DNA of 64,000 nt from Harmothoe impar (taxonomy: Eukaryota > Annelida > Polychaeta > Phyllodocida > Polynoidae): assembly GCA_947462335.1 (NCBI GenBank), contig OX381706.1, positions 18,514,784-18,578,783 of the forward strand, read 5' to 3'. Below, one piece after another: positions 10,626 to 20,811 of the stretch. Within the stretch, counting starts at the first letter, position 1. Each line of letters begins with the position of its first letter. The position numbers and the translations under genes are program-made. The notes under the pieces were generated by a model, which was not told the origin of the DNA, ran no database searches, and saw nothing but the letters and a program-made list of their open reading frames with translations.

Positions 10626-12417
10626 ATGAAGTTCCTCATCCTTGCCGCCCTTGTGGCTGTTGCCACTGCCTCTAACCTCGTCCAGGCACCCGGACCTAAG
10701 GCCTCTGACCAGGCACCAGGACCAAGGTGAGTAACTTAGACTTATCTTAAAGGGCCATTCTCACCACTCGCACTTACCACATAGTAGACTAGAACAGTAC
10801 TAGAATTTTGAGTGGGATACGCTCAGTGAGAATGTCACTTTAATTTGTATACAGCGCACTATAGGGGTAGACACTATAACCTTGGCCTAGGAGCCAAAGG
10901 CCCATAAAGGCGCAGGTTCCACAGTTTTCTGCAGAACTACCCTCCAAGGACCCTGTGGCCCAACAGAGATCCTGCAGGATATTTCAGGGTAAATCTCCAG
11001 ATGATTATAGTCATGCAATATGTTGTTCGATGGAGAAAAATGTGAGGAAATAATCCTTATCCTGGTTACGTTTTATCATAGTAAATGAGGGAAACTCTTG
11101 ATTTTCTCTTGGCAAAAGGGAAAAGGGTACAGTTTGATCCCGGACTCGTAGATTTCTGGAGCTATGCGCCACTTGACTTGGACGCCTACAGTAGTACGAT
11201 GTACGCTCCGAGTGTAGGCGGTAGTATCGTAGAGTCCACTGAATCATGCGCCACTTGGGCCCAAAATTAGCCACCATGAGGGCCACTATCAGATCAAAAC
11301 TGTTGTCATGCACAGTGTATTCATAAATTTCACGGAATTATTCAAACAGAGTGACAATAAATGAATTTCCTTTACCAGTGCAATCAGGCATATATTTATA
11401 TAGGAATGCATGGAGGATATATCAGAAGACGTAAGAACAAGGCAGTAAACAATATGAAACGTTATACAACGTTATATAATGTTTCTCTATGGCCCCTTAT
11501 TGTGGCAAAACGTTATATAACGTAAAAAACGTTATTTTAACGTAAAAGATATTTTCTAAACTATTATATGTTTCTCCATGTTTATTTTCTACTTCCCTCA
11601 TGTTCCTACCTTGCTTCCTTCCCCCCTCCCTCTTTTTCTTACTACAATGTATAATGCATATCTGCATTATGTCACACACACATTCATGTGTGTCCTCCTT
11701 TTGCCGTTTTTTATGTGCTTTTTTCTAAATCTCATACTAGCTGCTTCTGTCAATTCACCTTATAATTTGGAAGGTGCATGACTGTATATGATGATGACTG
11801 CATCTAGGAAACTATGAATATCAACTATTGAGGGTAAACAATGCATATACATGTAACATATGAGTATGAAACTGCTTCCAAGCAAGGAGCTTCATTGAGA
11901 CAGTTAATGCACGAAAATAAGGAAACCTTGTACATTTTTGGGAAATCAATTTCACCAAATGTTAACTTTAAATTTTACTGTTAACGTATACCTCAATCTG
12001 TAGGTTTCTTACAATCCAACATATGGCAGAAAAAAAACTTGCAGTGCATGGACGAATAGAACGCCAGAAATATTATATTGAAATTGATCGGACTTTCACT
12101 TTTGCTTTTCCAGTGAGGCTGACACCAACGCTGCCCTTGCCCGTGCCCAGCACAAGGTTAACTACCAGGCCCTTCACTACGGTGCTGGAGTTGGCACTGC
12201 TCCTTACTATGGCGTCCCCGGCACCGACCTGAAGGGAGTCCACAACGGTGCTTACGGATACGGCCACCACGGTGCTTACAACGGTGGTTACAACGGAGGC
12301 TACAACGGCGGTTATGGCTACGGACACAACGGTGCTTACAACGGAGGATATGGTGCCCACAACGGTGCCTACGGCTATGGCAACGGATACTATGGTGGAT
12401 ACGGTGCTGCCCACTAA
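10626..12417 (+). CDS. Secreted Gly/Tyr-rich protein, copy 3 (two exons)
   Basis: Exons are 10626-10726 and 12114-12417, with a phase-2 intron of 1,387 bp (donor GTGAGT, acceptor TTTTCCAG). The 134-aa product has a variant signal peptide (MKFLILAALVAVATA) and only a short linker (NLVQAPGPKASDQAPGP). Exon 2 gives ADTNAALARAQHKVNYQ, the core ALHYGAGVGTAPYYGVPG-TDLKGVHN, then a tail of GAYGYGH, NGAY and NGGY units ending YGGYGAAH. It is the most divergent copy: the shortest linker, a different signal peptide and a tail ending in AAH. The intron holds an ACGTTATA repeat (11430-11550). Exon 2 has no internal start in this frame, so it is visible only through the splice. Confidence 0.87.
11430..11550. 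repeat. ACGTTATA palindromic repeat in copy 3 intron
   Basis: Contains AACGTTATACAACGTTATAT, TGGCCCCTTATTGTGGCA and AACGTTATTTTAACGTAAAA. The same order of blocks is found at 13500-13646 and, split, at 62774-63478. Confidence 0.7.
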
Positions 12418-12439
12418 ATCTGTTCAACATAGTTCACAG

Positions 12440-12445
12440 AATAAA
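12440..12445 (+). terminator. Polyadenylation signal of Gly/Tyr-rich copy 3
   Basis: AATAAA lies 23 nt after the TAA stop, again giving a very short 3' UTR. Confidence 0.8.
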
Positions 12446-12519
12446 TAATTACAAAACCAAAGTTCACTTTTTAGTTTAATCTATCACATTATTTATATCT
12501 TGCATTTGAATGAAAATAT

Positions 12520-13310
12520 ACAGAAAGAGACCTCTGGTGGTGGGACCCTGTTCTAATCTTTAGAAACTCACCAACTCCACCTGGTTGACATTATCAGAAT
12601 ATTTAGAAACTCCCCTGGTGTGTGTTTGTTAGAGCTAAGTTTTTGAAAACATTTTAGTTAGTTTCCTCAAGAGAGCCTCGAACCCTTGAGCCTACACAGA
12701 GGCAAATATTAGAGTCACCCAATGTCGCCAATACTACTCTCATACAAGGGTCAGGCACTGCTGGACTTTAATAGATGGGTCAAGGGCCATTCTAGTGAGG
12801 GTCAGGCTAGGCTGGACATTCAATAACAGGCTGGACTTTGGCAAACTTGCTTGAAAGTCTGGCCATGCTGGGTCCTCATGCCATAGTCTGGCAATGCTGG
12901 ACTCTTGCAGGCTGACAGAGACTCTCCCCAGAGTCCAGCATTGCCAGACTGTGGCATGAGGACCCAGCATGGCCAGACTTTCAAGCAAGTTTGTCACAGT
13001 CTAGCCTGTTATTGAATGTCCAGCCTAGCCTGACCCTCACTAGAATGGCCCTTGACCCATCTATTATAGTCCAGCAGTGCCTGACCCTTGTATGAGAGTA
13101 GTATTGGCGACATTGGGTGACTCTGATATTTGCCTCTGTGTAGGAGTTAGAAGCAGGCACTCTGCCAACTGAGCCAACCAAGCAAGTGTAAACAAGGTCT
13201 ATTGACCAGATTGTCAATATACCATGACTATGATTTAAAATGTGCCATATGGAGGATTTATTTCTTAAGTTATCATGGAAATACAACGGCATGATTGAAA
13301 TTGAAAAGGA
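12520..13310 (-). mobile_element. tRNA-derived SINE-like repeat split by a palindrome
   Basis: On the minus strand 13176-13165 reads TGGCTCAGTTGG, a textbook Pol III A box inside a tRNA-like stretch. Nearly 500 bp further, 12684-12674 reads GGTTCGAGGCT, a B box. Between them sits a 454-bp palindrome (12691-13144). Without it the boxes would be about 26 nt apart, close to the usual tRNA spacing. The body beyond the B box (12520-12670) is repeated at 13700-13890. Confidence 0.6.
12691..13144. mobile_element. 454-bp near-perfect palindromic element
   Basis: The left arm starts CCTACACAGAGGCAAATATT and the right arm ends AATATTTGCCTCTGTGTAGG apart from single mismatches. The arms, about 210 bp each, match almost to the centre (AGAGTCCAGCATTGCCAGACT near 12930 against AGTCTGGCAATGCTGGACTC near 12885). 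The loop is about 25 bp. A recent foldback/MITE insertion is the simplest reading. Confidence 0.85.
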
Positions 13311-13499
13311 AATCACTGTTACCCTCGCTTACTACAATATATTGGTGCAAGGCCAAGAGAGGGATATTCAAAAGATCTCAGTGCATGTTATTTAATATAA
13401 GAAGGAACGTCTGAATTGTTGTGGATTCAATTTTCTTGTAGTTCTACAAATCGGGTGTCTTTACACAAAATATCATGCTTATGCTAGAGTTTTAAACTT

Positions 13500-13646
13500 C
13501 CCAGTAAACAAAGAACGTTATACAACATTTTATAACGTTATATAACATTATCTAAAGTTTCTATAAGGCTCCTTACTATGGCATAACGTTATATAAAGTT
13601 TTAAAACGTTATTTTGACGTAAAATAACGTTATTTTGTTAGCTGGG
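13500..13646. mobile_element. ACGTTATA inverted-repeat element
   Basis: Begins CCCAGTAAACAAAGAACGTT and ends TATTTTGTTAGCTGGG; the ends form a degenerate inverted repeat (CCCAG..AACAAA). The interior is built of AACGTTATA palindromes. Other copies are at 11430 and 62774. Confidence 0.65.
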
Positions 13647-13699
13647 TTACTGTACTTAATTAATTTTATGAAATGTAATTCTGATATTAAGGATCATTC

Positions 13700-13930
13700 T
13701 GCCAAACTAGTTAGTGGCGGGATCCTGTGGAGATGTTCAGAACCTTTTGAAACTTGCTAACCACACCTGGTGGACATTCTCGGAATCTTCACAAACTCAC
13801 TGACTCCCCATGGTGTGTTTGAATATCTTTTAAACAGTTTAGTACGCTTCCCGAAGAGAGCATCGAACCCTTGACCCTATCTAGAGTTTAGAGGTTCTTA
13901 AGTTATCAGAGAAATACAATTTGGTAATCT
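13700..13930 (-). repeat. Second SINE-like copy, lacking the A box
   Basis: Its body matches 12530-12690: CACACCTGGTGGACATTCTC, CCATGGTGTGTTTG and GAGCATCGAACCCTTGACCC with a B box (GGTTCGATGCT). The outer flank CTTAAGTTATCA.GGAAATAC also matches 13265-13285. The tRNA-like 5' part appears deleted. Confidence 0.55.
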
Positions 13931-14390
13931 ATTCTGGTATTTTGATATAATTATTAGAGGATGGATATGTCCCCAATTCAAGACTAGGGTCTGATGAGGA
14001 GTCCATACGCCAAGCTGTTGAAAGCTGTAGAACTAATATGGCTTCGTCAATCACTTCCATTTTGGGTTTAGGCATTGGTGACAATTATGTTGTAAATTAC
14101 TATAAGAAGTCTCAAGGGGTTTAGGTACGATTCTAAGATAGTCAGAATGAAGCTTAAATATTGATACTGTACTACAATAACATTTTTAAGTATAGTGCTA
14201 CCACCTACTGGGACAAATCATAACCAACTGTTTGACCCCCTTATCTACCGACTCCCTTGGGTGTTTCAGGCCAACCTAAACTGACATTATATTCAGGCTT
14301 GATATGAAGGGGAGTCAGGGACCTGGTCTCTGATTTTAAAGGGAGTCAGATGATTTCTAAGTATGTGTGCTAGATGCAACAAGGGACGTA
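13931..14390. other. Intergenic sequence, no gene seen
   Basis: I see no supported exon, RNA gene or repeat boundary. Confidence 0.35.
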
Positions 14391-14798
14391 CTTGCCAGGT
14401 GACTAGACGCCACCATTTTACCTGGATTCATAAAAACTCATTTTCCCAGTAATCTTAATGATGCCCCCCCTCTTCTCTAGATGGCCCCACTGTAAGTCTG
14501 CAACTTTGAATGTCCTTTTCTTTAGTCGTAATCATCCCATCCTTTAGAGGTAAGTGGGTTAAGTTATAGTTTTGTTACAGTTTCAAAAAAGAAGAAAAAA
14601 AAGAGAGAGAAAGAAAGAAAGAAAAGGGGGTGTGGTGGCAGAGCCTCTGGCATATATACAGCAATGTTACCAGCTTACAGAGGTGCCATCTAGGGGATAG
14701 GCCTGAAACTGATGACCGGAAAAGTGGGCTTTTTGAGGTAACACTATATTAACAGGTAAAAATGAGTGGCGTCTAGTCATCTGGCAAGTTTGTGCCCA
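14391..14798. mobile_element. Inverted-repeat element with TGACTAGACGCCAC arms
   Basis: ACTTGCCAGGTGACTAGACG and the following CCACCATTTTACCTG pair with the mirror CAGGTAAAAATGAGTGGCGT plus CTAGTCATCTGGCAAGT near 14755-14792. The arms are about 40 bp. The interior has a GA-rich microsatellite (14584-14628) and no coding capacity. Confidence 0.65.
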
Positions 14799-16169
14799 CG
14801 TTCTAGATGGTACCACAGCCCATCTATAGATGCTCTACGAAATATGTTAATTTGACGTTGAATCACCATCAATAGAATAAGAGTATTCAAATATACAGAG
14901 ACTCAGCATTATTGCTAGTGCTATTACAGACTTCAAGAATATTCTACAAGCCTCACAGGGAGTCTGATTATGGTGACATTGGTTTTTGTAGTATACATCT
15001 AAAAACTTACAGATAAGCCATACTTTGCCTTTGTCCTGATCGTATAATCCACATTGACGATCTGACTTGCATACTAGCCGTGGCCTATATATGAGGTTTT
15101 ACTCTATAGGATTGATACAAGGCAGAGTTTCCAGAGGTGGGGATATATGCATAGTATGTTACCACAATATAGGTGTATAGATCCATACAGCTACTTTCCT
15201 CTGGATATTATCAAGTGATCATGGTATTTTGTTAAACGTATCACAAGATTGAATTGTTAGATTGTCAAACATATAGATTAATTGAAAATTACCATTATTT
15301 CAACATATATATACTCCACTTCAAGGGCTCACACTCTCCAGAAAAATCTTCTTACAAACCAGGCCACCTATCTATGAAAGGGCCCACTATATGTGGCTCC
15401 CTCTGGGATTTGACATTAGAAGATGAATTTACGTTGAATCATTGTAATCCAAATCAGGTTAGCATTTAACAAGGATCCACTGTGAAATGGCTGATATATA
15501 CGATGCTTCATTGTATTCCAAATAACGGTGAATCAGCGTTAAATTTAACAAAGCGAATCTGTAAAAAGTACATCTATTTTTTGCAGTGTATGTTCTTCTT
15601 TTGGTTGCTATCTGTGACAAGACCTTATGCAGTAGCCAAGGGCCAATTTCAGTTTCAGCCTGGATTGATCGCTGATTGAAAGCATGCAGTATCAAATGTT
15701 TTGGGCAGATGGTCAGGTTCAAGTTAGTATATAATCAGGGCCTGCTGGGCATACAGATCAGAAAATATCTTGGGCCTCGGTGTTGGTAGCTGAGCTGAGT
15801 TTCCAAGTGGGCTGCCTGACGATTTCGGCTGAGTTTGGTTTTAGAAAGAGCAAACTGACTTGCTAGTTCTGAACCTTGACACTAGAATAGATGACCTTAC
15901 TATACTATAAAGAGCCTTCCCACAAACATTTGCCCAACCTGAAGCCCACATTACTTTTATGCTTTGAATAACTTATAGACCGGGCTTAGAGATTCAATAT
16001 AATAACATTCAGATAATAAATCACAGGCCACCACGTTATTATATGGCAGCAACTTCATGAAAATAATACCACTTACTCTTTAGATAATTATCTAAATCAC
16101 AGATGATTATGTACCTCATTAAATTGGTTGATTTATAACAACAACAAGGAATTGGGATATATCAATCAT
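14799..16169. other. Intergenic sequence, no gene seen
   Basis: Short open frames at 15254-15722 lack splice or family support. GGGCC-type motifs near 15740-15990 weakly recall the element at 5211-5597. Confidence 0.35.
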
Positions 16170-16175
16170 TTTATT
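16170..16175 (-). terminator. Possible polyadenylation signal of Gly/Tyr-rich copy 4
   Basis: AATAAA on the minus strand 172 nt past the stop; this 3' UTR would be much longer than in copies 1-3. Confidence 0.5.
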
Positions 16176-16346
16176 TTTATGAACTCTGAATAATTCATGG
16201 CCTAGTATCACCTGTAGAGATCTTTGAGACATTGTAGGAAACCAGAGTGGTAAGTTATGTCATAGCCGGAGCCATAATCATGACTCCCATATGGGACCAT
16301 CGTAGGCTACCCGTACCCGTGGCCATAGCCATTTTCAGTGCAATAT

Positions 16347-17910
16347 TTAGTAGCCAGCGTTGTAGCCACCCTTGTAACCACCGTAATGGGCTCCATTGTA
16401 ACCGCCATAGCCCTTGCCATATCCGGCACCATATCCACCGTTGTAGCCACCGTGGTGAGCACCGCGACCATATCCGTGACCGTAGGCACCATTGTGAGCT
16501 CCATGGTAGGCACCGTTGTGTCCGTATCCGTAAGCATTGCCACGGTATCCGTCGTTGTGGACTCCCTTCAGGTCAGTGCCAGGGACGCCATAGTAAGGAG
16601 CAGTGCCAACTCCAGCACCGTAGTGAAGGGCCTGGTAGTTAATCTTGTGCTGTCTCTTGCCGTTGGCAGTGTTGGTGGCATCCTCACTGAAATATAAGGA
16701 AATGGAAATTGAAACAGAGTAGCATATGTTATTAGACATGTACCTCATACTTTCCAAACTTATAGGCATGTCATGACCAACTGATCACGAAAAGAGATGA
16801 TAGGCACAGCAGAATGTCACTGTTCAATGGCCACATAATAATTTGATGTGATATGCCCATGGACATCTTGTTGCATAAATGTAGGGCTATCAAGTCTAAT
16901 CAACAGGCCCGCATTTATATCTCATGCCAACTCCTCGTGAGTGTATCAACCTGGAAGCACGTCGGCATGATGCATGAATGCAGTCCTGGTGTGTTGCTTT
17001 CTAGGACTGCATTCATGCATCAGGACGATGAAGCGCACTTTGCATTGATGCACATTGCAGCCCGGTAAGGGTACAAAACTCTAGGTGTCTGAGTATATAC
17101 AAATGTTACATTACATATCACCGTGAATCACTCTAAAATAAAATATGACATAACACTTAATTCACTGTATAGAAATAATGATGAATCACTGTGAAAGTAA
17201 CAGTGAAACATTTGTCCCAATGTTGCCATGCCATGAAATTCTGGTGACATCACATTGTAAATAGTGAAACCAAAAGATATGCTCTTTATACTGTATAAAC
17301 AAACAGTATATTCTACTGCCCATGTACACTAATACTGTAGTATGCACTGTAAAGCTACAGTAGATTCTACCACTCAGCTACAATGAGTTCTAGTTTAAAT
17401 TTTTTAATTTGGCAACAATAAATCACATTTCGTGGGGCATTTCTCAATTGAAGTCAATAAGTATATACATTACATATGCAACTACACATGAGTTCAAGTC
17501 ATGTTGATATAAATTATAATACGTTCCAGACAGTGTAAGTGTCACTTCAGGTTATGGGTATTAAGATCATAGTAAAAATGATGGTAACTGAGGGCTACAG
17601 TATTTTTAATTAGATGATTGTTCCAAAGGCCTGAGATCATTAACTTCTAGCAATATATTCTTACAGTGAGGTAAATGATATTCAGTACTTACGCAGGTCC
17701 AGCAGCCTGGTCAGCAGCGCTAGGTCCGGCAGGCTGGTCAGCCTCGCTGGGTCCAAGGGCCTGGCCGGGCTGGTCAGCAACAGAGGGTCCGGCAAGCTGG
17801 TCAGCAGCACTAGGCCCAGCAGGCTGGTCAGCCTCGGTTGGGCCGGCAGCCTGTTGGAGGGAAGCAGCACTGGCCACAGCCAGGAGAGCGGCAATGATGA
17901 AGACCTTCAT
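16347..17910 (-). CDS. Secreted Gly/Tyr-rich protein, copy 4 (two exons, longest)
   Basis: Exon 1 is 17910-17693 and exon 2 is 16686-16347; the 1,006-bp intron is phase 2 (donor GTAAGT, acceptor ATTTCAG). The 185-aa product has the signal peptide MKVFIIAALLAVASA and the longest linker of the family, with five DQ units alternating with AGPS or LGPS. Then come NTANGKRQHKINYQ, the core ALHYGAGVGTAPYY-GVPGTDLKGVHN, and a long tail of GAY, GGY, GHGYGRG and GAHHGGY units ending GGYNAGY. It is closest to copy 1. Past the stop, another frame still reads NGYGHGYG, suggesting an ancestrally longer tail. The intron hosts two MITE-type repeats. Function is not known. Confidence 0.88.
16885..17075. mobile_element. 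TTAA-family palindromic MITE in copy 4 intron
   Basis: Contains the hairpin GATGCATGAATGCAGTCCTGG against CTAGGACTGCATTCATGCATC and the GTGAGTGTATCAACCTGGAAG block. The outer ends are eroded. Confidence 0.6.
17245..17395. repeat. TACAGTAGATTCTAC repeat (related to 31600-32760)
   Basis: ATTGTAAATAGTGAAACCAAA, ACTAATACTGTAGTAT and GCTACAGTAGATTCTAC match the reverse complement of 32640-32760. It is a fragment of the same inverted-repeat transposon family. Confidence 0.65.
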
Positions 17911-17947
17911 GATGCTGGGTGAATCTGTCTGTCTCTGAGTCAGTGAA

Positions 17948-17983
17948 CGAATGATGTCCAGGTAGACATTGGTGGGCTTTATA
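17948..17983 (-). promoter_or_regulatory. Core promoter of Gly/Tyr-rich copy 4
   Basis: On the minus strand TATAAAG (17983-17977) lies about 29 bp before ATCATTCGTTCACTG, the family start motif. Confidence 0.7.
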
Positions 17984-18084
17984 CTGCTTTACTGACCCCG
18001 GTTGACCTAGTGAGATGACACACCTATTGAACCCATGCACCAGGCCTCCACCAGGCCTCCAACCATTGTACATGCATGCAGGGA

Positions 18085-18294
18085 TGCATTACTCCTTTAA
18101 GGGCCGCATCATACTTTAATCCATTAATCACCATGATGCATGCATCATTTCGACCCTTTTGTAGGGTATCAACCCCCTAGGGTTAGTGTACTGCTTGAAT
18201 GCAGTCTGGGTGAGTTACTCGCCATGTCTACATAAGTGTATTGTGACAATAAATGTCATTTTGCATTAAAGTACTATGTGTTCCTTAAAGGGTT
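18085..18294. mobile_element. TTAA-family palindromic MITE
   Basis: The left end CTCCTTTAAGGGCCGCATC and right end TTCCTTAAAGGGTTAA form the family termini. The internal GCTTGAATGCAGTCTGGGTG and GAGTTACTCGCCATGTC blocks are conserved. Confidence 0.6.
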
Positions 18295-20064
18295 AATAGC
18301 TGATAAACCTCAGTTCATGTCACGACAGTAGTGAGAAACCATTAGAGTGTCGCACTTAAAGTAAACTACACCCCTGTTATCCTTTAAATTATGTTATATT
18401 CATCAGGTTAACACGATATTAAACATGGCATTTCAAGATTGATTGCCCACCATGATCAGTGAACTCTACATGATCTGGCTCAATGGGAAAGGATGAATTG
18501 GTCACGTTGTGTTTGATATATTGACATTCAGATGTAGTATTGAAACCTGGATACATTCTCAGGTAGCCAGCCTTAGGCCACTACAGGTAGGACTCAACCT
18601 GCCCTCTCATCTATCACAGAAATTTGATAAATTCACCTCGTCAATATGAAACTATACTGTGTTGATGGTGTCCATATGGCTTTGATTTTGAAGCTCCTTT
18701 GATAAACGTGTATGTCATTACTTGCTGTTGCTCAATTTTTGACTGTTTATAGTGTATTCACGAATGTGACAGTTATATATTGTATTTATAAAGTATACGG
18801 TAGTTAACTGAATCATATTGAGGGACGGGGTGAAAACGTGTGGCTGGGCGGATTTATTTAGCTGTATATGTGCTAATACACTTTGAAATGCTTAGTACAC
18901 TTCTAAGATAGAATTTTCAACACACTGAACTAAACCTTTAACATGGCATCGTATACTCATGATATGTTATAATCATGACATGAATGTTCACATGTACATT
19001 AAAATTGCTGAGTTATAGATAAGTCTGAAAATACATAGACATTTTTTATTTTAATTATCAGTTGATTCATTGACTGACGACCGTTAAAATCCCATTATAG
19101 TTAGTGGACACAGAGCACATCATGATCGTAGCACATTTAGTATATGACCTCTACAATGTACCGATGACCCCCAGCAAGGACATATGGAACAATGGGTTGG
19201 TGCAATCCTGTCGATATGTGTAGATATACCTACTGTTCCATTGTGGCCTATGCCGCTGTAGAGGGTGAGGAATGCATACATGGACCCTTTTTTCGAAATT
19301 ACTTGACCCACGTCCCGTTAACAATAATTATATTACCACCCCCTTTACTATCAAAATAATCCATCACCACATGCATATATTTGTCTGTAATATTTATTGA
19401 CAACTATTGGTTATGAGACGAGATTTCAACATACATTTTAAGGATTTTATTAAGGGATGACAAGAAGAAAATAAATCTATAATTAAATACTCATGTGACA
19501 GGGTATGGCCACATCAACAAAGGCGTTTTCCACATTATCTATCATGGGTAATCCTACCATTCTATTAATATATCAACCACATCTTGGGGCAGGAGGTTAG
19601 CAGAATACATAGAAACACACTAGAAGCAACATAATAGGAGAGGTACATAGATATTAGCTATATTTTGCCTGAACCACATAAATACTACATGTACTGTAAA
19701 AGATCTTATGGTCAGTGGGCCAGTTAATAGCCATTATTATCAAAGGCAGTATGCCCAGATAGCAAAGAAAAACGTATGAAGTCTCCAGATTCCCTGCGTG
19801 TATGAACTAGCATAGGACCATTTGGACATAAACAGAGTACACTGAGATATTTCAATATTTTGTACATCTTTTTGATTTCTACCTCAAAGTTGTAAAATGA
19901 CACGGGAGGCTGATGGCTACCCAAGATTTTTCGTCGAAATTGCCCCCGACCCCCCCCCCCCCCCCTACCAAAAAAAAGAAGGTCGATTTCCATCAACCCT
20001 TCCAAGTTCCAGTTGTTACAAAAAAAATGCCTTGACATCTGAGGAATGATCCCTGTCCACATCC
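18295..20064. other. Long intergenic stretch, no gene seen
   Basis: AT-rich, with a poly-C run at 19950-19966. The open frame on the minus strand at 19724-20062 passes through that run and has no other support. Confidence 0.4.
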
Positions 20065-20420
20065 CTCAAGGCCAAAAATAGGTTGGTTTCTGGTAACATG
20101 GGGTAACATGGTCTCACAAGCTAGGCCCGGCCGGCCGACTTAAAAAAATATTAAAAAGTTTGCCTCCCACCTTTTTAGGGTCTGGTTTTAAAGTTTTCGC
20201 CGTAAAATCCAAATAGATTGTCTGATTTACAAACCGTAAAAGGTTAAAAAACGGGCAAATGGCAAGCTTTTCCAGAAAAAAATAATAGGGTGACCTGGCA
20301 CTGTTGTGATAGACTTAGTCTGCTGACCAGTAACAAATCTTCTCTTCTTTTTGGCTCAATTTAAAGTCTTATCGGACTTTTTCGCCCCAGAAATGGCTAT
20401 TTAAAAAACTGGCACTGGCG
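20065..20420. repeat. Diverged repeat with GGCCCGGCCGGCCGAC motif
   Basis: GGTTGGTTTCTGGTAACATG and CTCACAAGCTAGGCCCGGCC match the reverse complement of 43300-43395 (CCGGGCCTAGCTTGTCAGAC, CATGTTACCGGAAACCAAC). It belongs to, or is related to, the GTGTTTCAGGTTA-ended MITE family. Confidence 0.5.
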
Positions 20421-20687
20421 CCTCCCAAGGCCGTATTCTGTGCTCTACGGATCATGGCGACACCTGCCGTCAGACCGAGGAACCACTAATGAGTAAAGTT
20501 GGCCACAAAATGGACTCGCCCACTTGAGGGGTGGCAGCTCGTGTATGATATGATACAATAATACCAATTACAACCCTACATATCTACAATATACTTATTG
20601 AAGTATTTCCCAATAAAAACTTAACATGGAGAATTTAAAAGCCATTTGGTAGCACTGAACACCCCTATACAGCCCCAGTTGGCCGCC

Positions 20688-20754
20688 CACCTGTTCACAC
20701 AGGTGCAACCCGCCACCCCTCCCACCACCAGGTGTGTCATGGTCCACTCACCTG
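20688..20754. promoter_or_regulatory. Cluster of four CAGGTG E-boxes upstream of the Ly6 gene
   Basis: CACCTG or CAGGTG occurs at 20688, 20700, 20729 and 20749, within 67 bp and 58-124 bp before the start codon. CAGGTG is the preferred core of several bHLH and Snail/ZEB-type factors. Binding is not shown by sequence alone. Confidence 0.45.
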
Positions 20755-20811
20755 TGTGGGGACCCCCCGAACGGCCAACCCACGACAACTAGGTCACGGG
20801 AGTATGTAACG

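Noticed and set aside
13141..13180. Functional tRNA gene on the minus strand
   Set aside because: Only the 5' tRNA-like half with an A box is present; the acceptor stem cannot close, and a palindrome separates it from the B box.
20734..20811. N-terminal extension of the Ly6 protein upstream of 20812
   Set aside because: The extension has no ATG in frame and would hide the signal peptide. The ATG at 20812 directly precedes a good signal sequence.
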